Below, one piece after another: positions 28,643 to 35,684 of a DNA stretch of 64,000 bases. The notes under the pieces are model-generated. The model was not told where the DNA came from, did not search any database, and worked only from the letters and a program-made list of their open reading frames with translations. Position 1 is the first letter of the stretch. Each line of letters opens with the position of its first letter. The position numbers were made by a program, and so were the translations under genes. The stretch spans positions 62,001 to 126,000 of the forward strand of contig NZ_PIPN01000002.1 in the NCBI RefSeq assembly GCF_003986955.1, written 5' to 3'. The DNA comes from Aliidiomarina sedimenti. Its GTDB lineage: Bacteria > Pseudomonadota > Gammaproteobacteria > Enterobacterales > Alteromonadaceae.

Positions 28643-29890
28643 ATGGCTGTATCAACCTCACCCCATTCGAAATACTCGCTCGACTTTCTGAAGGAAATGC
28701 CCAAAGCAGATCTCCACCTGCATCTCGATGGCAGCCTGCGGCCTGACAGTCTGATAGAGATGGCCAAGCGCAACAAGATTGAGTTGCCTTCCTATACCGT
28801 AGACGGCCTGTACGACCTGGTGTTTAAGGAAAGTTATAAGAATCTCGGTGAGTATCTGAATGGCTTTCAGTACACCTGTGCAGTACTGCGCGACCTTGAA
28901 AGCCTGCAACAAGCGGCGTATGAGCTGGCGGTCGATAATCAGAACGAAGGGGTGAATTACATTGAGGTTCGTTTTGCACCACAGCTACTGATGGACCCGG
29001 CCAGGGGCATTACCTTTGACACTGTGATGCATGCCGTCAACGACGGCCTGAAAAAAGCTCAGGACGAGTACAACCGCAGCGATGCCGTAAAGCGAGAAGG
29101 CAAGCCGCCTTTCCACTACGGTATTATCAACTGTGCCATGCGCATGTTCGGCAATAAAGGCTTCTCACCCTACTACACTCACATGTTTCAGCTACTCAGT
29201 GACCATAAGCCGATCGATGTGATCAAGACCGCGGCGATGGAACTGGTTCGCGCCAGCGTTCGGGTTCGTGACGAACAGGACTTACCGATTGTGGGGCTGG
29301 ACATTGCTGGCCAAGAAATTGGTTACCCAGCGCACAAGTTTAAAGATGTCTACGAATATGCTCATCAGAACTTTCTCCTCAAAACTGTGCATGCCGGCGA
29401 AGCCTACGGTGCTGAGAGTATTTTTGAAGCGCTGACCCAGTGCTATGCCGACCGTCTCGGCCACGGGTATTCACTGTTTTCACCCGACATGATTGAAGAT
29501 GAAAGCATTAGCGATAAAGCCGACTATTCACGCAAACTTGCCTCCTTCATTGCGGACCGTCGCATTGCGGTAGAAGTTTGCCTGACCAGTAATATGCAAA
29601 CCAACCCAGCCATTGGTGAGTTGAAGAACCACAATTTTGGTCACATGCTGGAAAATCGTTTAGCGACTATTATCTGTACCGATAATCGCCTGGTGTCGCG
29701 CACCACCGTCAGCGACGAATACAAATTAGCGCTGGACACCTTTGATGTGCCACTGAAACGGCTAAAAGACATCGTTGCATACGGCTTCAAGAAAAACTTC
29801 TTCCCCGGTAACTATATTGAAAAACGTGCCTACGCCAAGCAAACCCTCGAGTACTTCGACCAGGTTGCGCATAAATACGGCTTTATTTAA
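28643..29890 (+). CDS. Adenosine deaminase family protein
   Basis: Zinc-dependent deaminase of the adenosine/AMP deaminase superfamily, probably converting adenosine or deoxyadenosine to inosine. The ATG at 28643 is preceded by AGGAG (28627-28631); the longer frame from 28565 starts in the promoter region and is rejected. The 415-residue product has metal-binding HLHLDGS (H25, H27), the catalytic HAGEAYG, and TDNRLVSRT at the position of the usual TDDP. The first Asp is kept and the second is Asn, as in a known subgroup of bacterial members. It is about 80 residues longer than E. coli Add, with insertions around residues 125-175. Substrate preference is therefore less certain than the fold. 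Confidence 0.88.
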   Translation: MAVSTSPHSKYSLDFLKEMPKADLHLHLDGSLRPDSLIEMAKRNKIELPSYTVDGLYDLVFKESYKNLGEYLNGFQYTCAVLRDLESLQQAAYELAVDNQNEGVNYIEVRFAPQLLMDPARGITFDTVMHAVNDGLKKAQDEYNRSDAVKREGKPPFHYGIINCAMRMFGNKGFSPYYTHMFQLLSDHKPIDVIKTAAMELVRASVRVRDEQDLPIVGLDIAGQEIGYPAHKFKDVYEYAHQNFLLKTVHAGEAYGAESIFEALTQCYADRLGHGYSLFSPDMIEDESISDKADYSRKLASFIADRRIAVEVCLTSNMQTNPAIGELKNHNFGHMLENRLATIICTDNRLVSRTTVSDEYKLALDTFDVPLKRLKDIVAYGFKKNFFPGNYIEKRAYAKQTLEYFDQVAHKYGFI

Positions 29891-29911
29891 ATAAGTTGGC
29901 ATTATTTCTGC

Positions 29912-29949
29912 AAAAGCCCTTTAAGATACTCAACTTAAAGGGCTTTTTT
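29912..29949 (+). terminator. Rho-independent terminator after the adenosine deaminase gene
   Basis: A 14-base stem (AAAAGCCCTTTAAG, 29912-29925, with its complement at 29934-29947), loop of eight bases, ending in a run of six T (29944-29949). It lies 21 bases after the deaminase stop. The run of T ends one base before the ATG of the next gene, an unusual layout. Confidence 0.9.
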
Positions 29950-29950
29950 C

Positions 29951-30334
29951 ATGTTGAATGTAACCTCCAGTGCGGCGGTCACCTACAACACCGACACCAG
30001 CGCACAACAGCAACAACGAGAGCAGCAAAGCGTTGATCAGCAGCGTTCCGACGACCTTATCCGTGCCTTGCAGGGTAACAGTTTCGAACGACAAGGCTTT
30101 CTTGAAGAGGCACAACGACTGACTCTGCTCAATCGAATGGGCGTAGACATCGACGCGCTAAATGAAGTCGAATCCAGGATCGAAGACCTGGAAAGTGTCG
30201 AAGAGCGCACCCAACTTGATGCCGAGAAGCTGGAAAGCCTATATGAACAGCGCAAAGAACTTTTCCGGCAAGCCAACGAACGTGCAAACGGCGAATCATT
30301 GCCGCCTGGCAGCATGCTCTCGCTAACGGTATAG
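29951..30334 (+). CDS. Small coiled-coil protein of unknown function
   Basis: I do not recognise this 127-residue protein. The N-terminus is polar and rich in Thr, Ser and Gln (residues 1-32), followed by charged helical segments with strong coiled-coil character (about 45-118: many Glu, Arg and Leu) and a short non-polar end. It has no signal peptide, membrane segment or cysteine. Codon use resembles its neighbours, and it lies in a gap otherwise too long to be empty, which supports it as real. The ATG directly follows the upstream terminator. The only ribosome-binding-like sequence (AAAGGG, 29937-29942) is inside that hairpin's right arm. A downstream start at Met63 (30137) would remove half the protein and has no better site. 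Confidence 0.65.
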   Translation: MLNVTSSAAVTYNTDTSAQQQQREQQSVDQQRSDDLIRALQGNSFERQGFLEEAQRLTLLNRMGVDIDALNEVESRIEDLESVEERTQLDAEKLESLYEQRKELFRQANERANGESLPPGSMLSLTV

Positions 30335-30347
30335 TAAGGCTATTTGC

Positions 30348-30367
30348 TGGTTCGCACCCGCGAACCA
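30348..30367 (+). other. Short perfect hairpin before the 5'-nucleotidase gene
   Basis: TGGTTCGC (30348-30355), loop ACCC, then GCGAACCA (30360-30367). No U run follows, so it is not a standard terminator. It may be a leader hairpin of the nucleotidase mRNA or stabilise the 3' end of the previous message. Confidence 0.4.
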
Positions 30368-30391
30368 CCGTCAGGCGAAGAGATTTTGATC

Positions 30392-32422
30392 ATGCGACAC
30401 TCCGTAACCCGCTGTATCCGTATTGCCTCCATGCTGTGGGCGTCTATGTTGCTGATCAGTTGCAGCAGCCAGACTATCGAGTCGTCAGAATACGAATTCA
30501 GCCTGCAAATTGCCCATATTAATGACACCCATTCGGCGTTTGAGCCAACGCCAGGGCAGTTCAGCACGCCTCACCGCGACGTTTTCAATCAATGGGGTGG
30601 GCATCCTCGCCTGGCCTCACGCTTACAGCAACATCGCCTCAATGCGGCAGAAGCGGGGCAGCCGTTGCTGGTGCTTCACGGCGGCGATGCATGGCAAGGC
30701 AGCGCCTATTTCAAGCTAAATGAGGGGCAAATGAATGCGGATATTCTCAGCCGCATGCAAATCGACGCGATGGCTCTGGGTAACCATGAGTTCGATTTAA
30801 ACAATGCTCGCCTGAACGATTTCATCAGCCGTGTTAATTTCCCCCTGCTTGCGGCCAATATCGACGCCTCTGAAGACGCCGACCTGGGCCAGCAAACGAA
30901 CCTGCAGCCTTTTACCCTTTTTGCCTTTAAACGTGATCAGAAGCGCTCAGTGACGCCCGCTGAAATGACCGCCAGCCTGAGTGATGAAGTGAGTCGTCAG
31001 CATGCGGACGGCTTTACGGTTGTCGCGGTATTTGGACTGGTCCTCGATGACATGCCCACTATTGCACCCAATACCGGCAATGTAGACTTCTTCGACCTGA
31101 CCACCAGCGCTCAGCGCACTGTCGACCAGTTGCAGGCGGCCGGGGTCGATAAAGTTATCGCACTGACTCATATTGGCAACGCCCTCGACGTGGAATTGGC
31201 CAGCCAGGTAAACGGAATTGATGCCATTGTCGGCGGCCATTCACATTCGCTGTTGGGTGACTTCCGCAACCTCGCTCTGGCCACCAGCCAACGGCCATAT
31301 GCTGAACGGGTCAGCAACCCCAACGGTAGTACCACAACCTGCATCGTCCAGGCCGGTGAATATGCGCAGGCCGCCGGATTGCTTCACCTGTCGTTTGATG
31401 CCCGGGGGGAGCTTACCCGGTGTGAGGGTGGCAATACCCTGCTTAGCAACGCGGAGTGGTACCAGGATCAGCAGCGAACCGTTGCCCTTGACCCCAGCCA
31501 GAGCGAGGCCGTTCACGACTTTATTGGCCAGCAGCCCAACATCACTGTCATTGACGAAGACCCGGCATTACGCCAGCACATCGAGCGCACTTATCAGCCT
31601 GCGCTAAAAGAAGCGTATGGCGACGTGATCGCCCACTTAGCCAGTGCTATTTCCCATCTCCGTCGGCCCGGTGACAATGACTCGGACCAACACGGTTCGC
31701 GACTGGCCCCCTTAATTGCGCATGCTCACTACGCCTTTGCTGCCCAGCCAGAGGTCATCGCTGAAACAGGCCTGCAACCGGACTTTGCGCTGGTCGGTGC
31801 AGGTGGTATTCGCAGCGGTCTCGACGCCGGTGAATTGCATGAAGGTATTATTTCACTCGAAGTTCTGCCGTTTGCCAGCCAGCTTGCGGTAGTGCCATTG
31901 GCGGGTTCGACAGTTCGTCAGGTACTGCAGGAAACGATAGAAGCGACCTTGCCGGAGGGAGCGCACGCAGGACGTTATCCATACGGTGGCATGCTCCGCT
32001 ACCAGTTTGTTGAAACCCAGGCCGGTAGGCACGGCGAACTGCGCCAGCTGGACGTCAATGTTGGTACTCTGCAGCAGCCTGACTGGCAACCACTTGACGA
32101 CAGTAGACGCTATAACGTGGTGGTAAACAGCTATCTAGCCAACGGCAACGACGGATGGACCTCGTTCTACCAGGCACAACGTGAGCACAGTGGTCGTGTT
32201 GATCTGGCGTACCATAACGGTCACCTACAGGCCTTTCCGGTGGATAAAGTTATTGCCAGCGACGGCGGCTACCGCCCTCGTTACCAGGGCTCTGCGCTTG
32301 TCTGTGATGACGCAGAAGTCAGATGCAATACCGATGCAGTCGCGGTGATTGAATTTATGCGCCGCTTTCCCGGACAAATTCAGTCAGCGACTGAACCCAC
32401 AGTGACACTGCTAAGACAATGA
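30392..32422 (+). CDS. Lipoprotein 5'-nucleotidase/UDP-sugar hydrolase family
   Basis: Periplasm-facing metallophosphoesterase that probably releases nucleosides from nucleotides or splits UDP-sugars. The ATG at 30392 gives 676 residues with a lipoprotein signal ending LLIS before C24, so the protein should be lipid-anchored. The N-terminal calcineurin-like domain has HINDTHSAFEP, a GGDAW metal region, ALGNHEFD and GGHSHS. The C-terminal substrate-binding domain has GAGGIRSGLDAGEL and NSYLANGNDGW. E. coli UshA (550 residues) is related but shorter and soluble. A frame-open TTG at 30344 is rejected because it would spoil the signal peptide. Its neighbours add and tdk suggest use of external nucleotides. 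Confidence 0.9.
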   Translation: MRHSVTRCIRIASMLWASMLLISCSSQTIESSEYEFSLQIAHINDTHSAFEPTPGQFSTPHRDVFNQWGGHPRLASRLQQHRLNAAEAGQPLLVLHGGDAWQGSAYFKLNEGQMNADILSRMQIDAMALGNHEFDLNNARLNDFISRVNFPLLAANIDASEDADLGQQTNLQPFTLFAFKRDQKRSVTPAEMTASLSDEVSRQHADGFTVVAVFGLVLDDMPTIAPNTGNVDFFDLTTSAQRTVDQLQAAGVDKVIALTHIGNALDVELASQVNGIDAIVGGHSHSLLGDFRNLALATSQRPYAERVSNPNGSTTTCIVQAGEYAQAAGLLHLSFDARGELTRCEGGNTLLSNAEWYQDQQRTVALDPSQSEAVHDFIGQQPNITVIDEDPALRQHIERTYQPALKEAYGDVIAHLASAISHLRRPGDNDSDQHGSRLAPLIAHAHYAFAAQPEVIAETGLQPDFALVGAGGIRSGLDAGELHEGIISLEVLPFASQLAVVPLAGSTVRQVLQETIEATLPEGAHAGRYPYGGMLRYQFVETQAGRHGELRQLDVNVGTLQQPDWQPLDDSRRYNVVVNSYLANGNDGWTSFYQAQREHSGRVDLAYHNGHLQAFPVDKVIASDGGYRPRYQGSALVCDDAEVRCNTDAVAVIEFMRRFPGQIQSATEPTVTLLRQ

Positions 32423-32434
32423 GTGCGGCATGAC

Positions 32435-32462
32435 TACTCCACAGGAATTACTCCACAGGAAC
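32435..32462 (+). repeat. Tandem 14-base repeat carrying two Shine-Dalgarno cores
   Basis: TACTCCACAGGAAT (32435-32448) is followed at once by TACTCCACAGGAAC (32449-32462): 13 of 14 bases agree. Each copy contains AGGA. The second copy lies 7 bases before the diguanylate cyclase ATG and is the likely ribosome binding site. The first is about 21 bases from it. Confidence 0.85.
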
Positions 32463-32467
32463 TACCA

Positions 32468-33376
32468 ATGAATTCGCGTAAGGGAAACAGTGACTTTCGC
32501 TTTACAGAGCACTCAGCAGAGGCTCTACTCGAAATACTCGACAACGCTCAACTCGGGCTCTGGGAACTAAACCTGAGAACCGGCGACAGTCAGGTCACTC
32601 CACGCTGGGCAGATATCCTCGGATATCAGCCTGAAGAGCTCGAACCCGTTACGTTTGAACGCTTTTTGTCGTTGCTGCACGATGACGATAAAGCGTCGCT
32701 TCAGGCTCATCTTGACAGTGTTCAGCATGGGCAACAAACCGGCTATCAGATGGTCTTTCGCATGCGCCATAAGAACAATCAATGGCGCTGGATAAAGTCA
32801 CACGGCACGGTTTCAGCCCGGGACAAAGGTACGCCACTGATGATGGCTGGCTTTCATCTTGATGTAACAAACGAGGTGACTCAATCCATAACCGACAGTC
32901 TGACGGGCTGGTATACGCGCCGTCATTTTATGCAAATTGGCAGTAAATCAGTCCAACGGGCGCACCGTCAGGATAGTCGCCTGGCACTCATTATCTTCGA
33001 CATTGACTATTTTAAGCAGGTCAATGACAAATATGGTCACGCTACCGGTGACAAGGTTCTCATCGCAGTAACACAGCAATTGGGTGAGCGCTTACGAACA
33101 ACCGATGTAGCAGCCCGGATCGGCGGTGAAGAGTTTGCCATTTTACTCGAAGGCGCCAGTCTGTTCGATGCCCGCAACATCGCCGAAACCTTACGCGAGC
33201 AGATACGTCAAAACCAGTTTAGCGACCCCAAAGGCAGCGACTTTTGCATCACCAGTAGTTTTGGGGTCAGCATGCTCAATCCCGATGATCGAACTATCGA
33301 TGATTTGTTGTCGCGGGCTGACCAGGCGCTTTACAGAGCGAAGGCCAACGGCCGCGACCGGGTGGAGCTGGCCTAA
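32468..33376 (+). CDS. Diguanylate cyclase with PAS sensor domain
   Basis: Makes cyclic di-GMP from two GTP. The 302-residue product starts at the ATG at 32468, preceded by AGGA; the frame is open back to the previous stop but without a better start. Domains: PAS_3-type sensor (about residues 20-135, with PEELEPVTFERFLSLLHDDD) and GGDEF (about 140-300). The active site is GGEEF at 219-223, a functional variant, and the inhibitory site RTTD at 210-213 is intact, so product inhibition is expected. No membrane helix or signal peptide, so cytoplasmic. It lies 45 bases after the nucleotidase and could be co-transcribed. Confidence 0.93.
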   Translation: MNSRKGNSDFRFTEHSAEALLEILDNAQLGLWELNLRTGDSQVTPRWADILGYQPEELEPVTFERFLSLLHDDDKASLQAHLDSVQHGQQTGYQMVFRMRHKNNQWRWIKSHGTVSARDKGTPLMMAGFHLDVTNEVTQSITDSLTGWYTRRHFMQIGSKSVQRAHRQDSRLALIIFDIDYFKQVNDKYGHATGDKVLIAVTQQLGERLRTTDVAARIGGEEFAILLEGASLFDARNIAETLREQIRQNQFSDPKGSDFCITSSFGVSMLNPDDRTIDDLLSRADQALYRAKANGRDRVELA

Positions 33377-33388
33377 GCCGCTGAAAGC

Positions 33389-33415
33389 AAGAAGCCCCAA
33401 CTAATGGGGCTTCTT
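33389..33415. terminator. Hairpin between the convergent cyclase gene and ssb
   Basis: An 11-base perfect stem (AAGAAGCCCCA, 33389-33399, with TGGGGCTTCTT at 33405-33415) and five-base loop. Short T runs flank it on both strands, so it can serve as a shared terminator, weaker than the T-rich ones elsewhere in the window. Confidence 0.7.
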
Positions 33416-33450
33416 AACGCTATCGTTAACAAAACACAAAAACGTGTCCG

Positions 33451-34104
33451 TCAGAACGGGATGTCGTCATCAAAATCAGGATCCGGTGCCAGTGGTTGTG
33501 GCTGCGGCGCCTGGTTACCCTGACTGCCTTGCTGGCCGCCGAAGCCGCCTTGCGACCCCTGATTGCTTTGGCCGCCGGTTGGTTTACCACCTTGCTGACC
33601 TCCACCAAAGCCACCCTGGTTGCCCTGGCCACTTTGCTGGCCGCCGCCATAGCCGCCCTGATTAGCCTGACCGCCTTGCTGACCACCGCCGAAACCGCCC
33701 TGGTTAGCCTGGCCGCCCTGTGGTGGAGCGAATCCACCCTGGCCACCCTGACCGCCTTGTCCACCACGGCCATCTAACATTTGCATATCGTTGCAGACGA
33801 TCTCGGTGGTGTAATTGTCTTTACCATCCTGACCCTGCCATTTACGCGTTTGCAAACGACCTTCAATATAAACCTTTGAACCTTTGCGCAGGTATTCACC
33901 GGCAATCTCGGCCAGACGGCGATAGCAGACCACGCGATGCCATTCGGTTTGTTCGCGTTGCTCGCCGCTTTGTTTGTCTTTCCAGGTTTCACTGGTGGCT
34001 ACACTTAAATTGGCGATCGCGGTGCTATTCTGGGTATAGCGAACTTCCGGATCGGCTCCCAGATTACCGATAAGAATAACTTTGTTAATACCACGACTGG
34101 CCAT
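33451..34104 (-). CDS. ssb: Single-stranded DNA-binding protein
   Basis: Binds single-stranded DNA in replication, repair and recombination. The 217-residue protein has the N-terminal OB fold (about 1-110, [16 protein letters not shown]) and a long, low-complexity linker (about 113-205) made of Gly, Gln and Asn in repeats of roughly 13-14 residues ([14 protein letters not shown]). The acidic tip DFDDDIPF at 210-217 recruits partner proteins. The linker is longer than in E. coli SSB (178 residues total). A strong AAGGAGAG site precedes the ATG. It lies 33 bases after yajR and may be co-transcribed with it. Confidence 0.97.
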   Translation of the reverse strand: MASRGINKVILIGNLGADPEVRYTQNSTAIANLSVATSETWKDKQSGEQREQTEWHRVVCYRRLAEIAGEYLRKGSKVYIEGRLQTRKWQGQDGKDNYTTEIVCNDMQMLDGRGGQGGQGGQGGFAPPQGGQANQGGFGGGQQGGQANQGGYGGGQQSGQGNQGGFGGGQQGGKPTGGQSNQGSQGGFGGQQGSQGNQAPQPQPLAPDPDFDDDIPF

Positions 34105-34137
34105 GCCACTCTCCTTTACTTGAATACGTGTAATCGT

Positions 34138-35505
34138 TTAGTGCAGCTGCAATAAGCGGCGCGCGGCCTGGTCATCAAACTGATCGCGCTGCACTTTTAA
34201 ATAGGTTGTTTGTTCATCTGCCAGCACTACTGCTTCCAGCACACCGGGCAATTCTGCCAATTGTTCTGCCAGCTTTACTGCCATCTGCCGCTCGGCAGGT
34301 GCGGCTGCATAACTGACGTTGGCAACACCGGTGTGCAACTTCATTCCGGCACTGACTAACAGCCAGATGATTAACAGCAGGATACAGAATAAAACCACCC
34401 CGGTCATGCCGAATTTACCAAACAGCATGCCACCGGCAACACCGCCGATGAAGGCGCCGAGGAACTGACAGCTGGTGTAGACCCCACTGGCGCTGCCTTT
34501 GCTTCCGGCCGGCGCAAACTGCGCTAACAAGGCTGGCAAGTTAGCTTCAAGATAGTTGAAGCCAATAAAGAAAATCCACACAGCGAGGAAAAGTATTGTT
34601 AAAGACTGGGCAAAAGCCGCAATTGCGCACATCGCCAGCACCAGCATCGCAATAGCGACGCGAAAAGCGACTAACTGACGTTTACGCCGCATTGCGATAA
34701 TCATCATCGGTACCATGACCAGAAAAGACAACAATAAGGTCGGCAAATAAAGCCAGCCGTGCTGCTCTGCGGCCAGGCCCGCATCGACTAGCGTCAACGG
34801 CAAGGACACAAACCAGGCGGTTAACACCAGATGAAGAATAAAAATGCCAAAATTGAGCTGTAACAGCTGGGGGTGCTTGATAAGTCGCATTAATTCAGTC
34901 GGAACCGCCACTAAATCACGCTTCGGGGTACGATTCACTGGCTGTGGCGTTATGGTCAGCACCAATACCACGGCCAGCAGTGCTGATAGCGCGGTAAACC
35001 AGAACAAACCACTCATTCCGACGATGCCGCCAAGCCACGGTCCTAGCACCAATGCCAGCGCAAACGCGAGGCCGATACACAGCCCGATAGTCGCCATGAC
35101 TTTAGGCCGCTGCTCATCTCGTGAGCAGTCTGAGGCTAAGGCCAGAATAGCACTCGCAATAGCGCCTGCTCCCTGCAGCGCGCGCCCGACGATAACCCAA
35201 ACCAGACTATCCGCCATGGCGGCGACAACACTACCGGCCGCAAATACCAGTAAGCCGCCGACAATCACTGGCCGCCGTCCAATCCGATCAGACACCCAGC
35301 CCATCGGAATCTGCAACATTGCCTGGGTCAGGCCATAGGCGCCTATGGCCACCCCTATCAACATCGGCGAATAATCTGCATAGTCCTGCCCGTACACCGC
35401 GATAACCGGCATGATCAAAAACAGGCCTAGCATGCGTAACCCGAAGACGGAGGCCAGCGATACTGCCGCTTTCTTTTCGACTGAGTTTAATCCGTGTTTA
35501 TTCAA
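34138..35505 (-). CDS. yajR: YajR-type MFS transporter with C-terminal YAM domain
   Basis: Inner-membrane major-facilitator transporter with 12 predicted helices and motif A (GWVSDRIGRRPVIVGG). The last 65 or so residues form a cytoplasmic ferredoxin-like YAM domain (LPGVLEAVVLADEQTTYLKV), as in E. coli YajR. The frame is open to 35661 but has no good early start. The TTG at 35505, about nine bases after AGGTG, gives 455 residues starting MNKHGLNSVEKKAAVSL. This aligns residue for residue with the E. coli YajR N-terminus (454 residues). The substrate is unknown. Position between ssb and uvrA is common in gammaproteobacteria. Confidence 0.88.
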   Translation of the reverse strand: MNKHGLNSVEKKAAVSLASVFGLRMLGLFLIMPVIAVYGQDYADYSPMLIGVAIGAYGLTQAMLQIPMGWVSDRIGRRPVIVGGLLVFAAGSVVAAMADSLVWVIVGRALQGAGAIASAILALASDCSRDEQRPKVMATIGLCIGLAFALALVLGPWLGGIVGMSGLFWFTALSALLAVVLVLTITPQPVNRTPKRDLVAVPTELMRLIKHPQLLQLNFGIFILHLVLTAWFVSLPLTLVDAGLAAEQHGWLYLPTLLLSFLVMVPMMIIAMRRKRQLVAFRVAIAMLVLAMCAIAAFAQSLTILFLAVWIFFIGFNYLEANLPALLAQFAPAGSKGSASGVYTSCQFLGAFIGGVAGGMLFGKFGMTGVVLFCILLLIIWLLVSAGMKLHTGVANVSYAAAPAERQMAVKLAEQLAELPGVLEAVVLADEQTTYLKVQRDQFDDQAARRLLQLH

Positions 35506-35612
35506 ACCCGAAAACACCTGAATATGGTTGATGGGAGCAGCTAAAATAAGGCAGCACAGTGTATCAGAATACTCAGCGGGCGACCACGCTGGCTGTGCTT
35601 GCGGTTGAAATG

Positions 35613-35621
35613 TGCGATAAT
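35613..35621 (+). promoter_or_regulatory. Candidate extended -10 promoter of uvrA
   Basis: TGCGATAAT (TG at 35613-35614, GATAAT at 35616-35621) is a good extended -10 element about 64 bases before the uvrA ATG. No clear -35 element is present. I looked for a LexA box (CTGT-N8-ACAG) between yajR and uvrA and did not see one. Confidence 0.5.
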
Positions 35622-35684
35622 ACTCGTTTGATCCAGCTAGCCAGCGGGCGTCATCATACACCCAGTCACGAGAAGTCGGAGATT

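Noticed and set aside
33480..33775. Direct repeats that could suggest a CRISPR-like or satellite array
   Set aside because: They are in frame within ssb and encode the Gly/Gln linker; units are imperfect and have no spacer structure.
34138..35505. yajR as an insertion between ssb and uvrA
   Set aside because: An MFS gene between ssb and uvrA is a common arrangement in gammaproteobacteria, so it is not a sign of transfer.
35506..35684. LexA-controlled (SOS) operator before uvrA
   Set aside because: No CTGT-N8-ACAG match is present in the yajR-uvrA gap; only an extended -10 promoter is visible.
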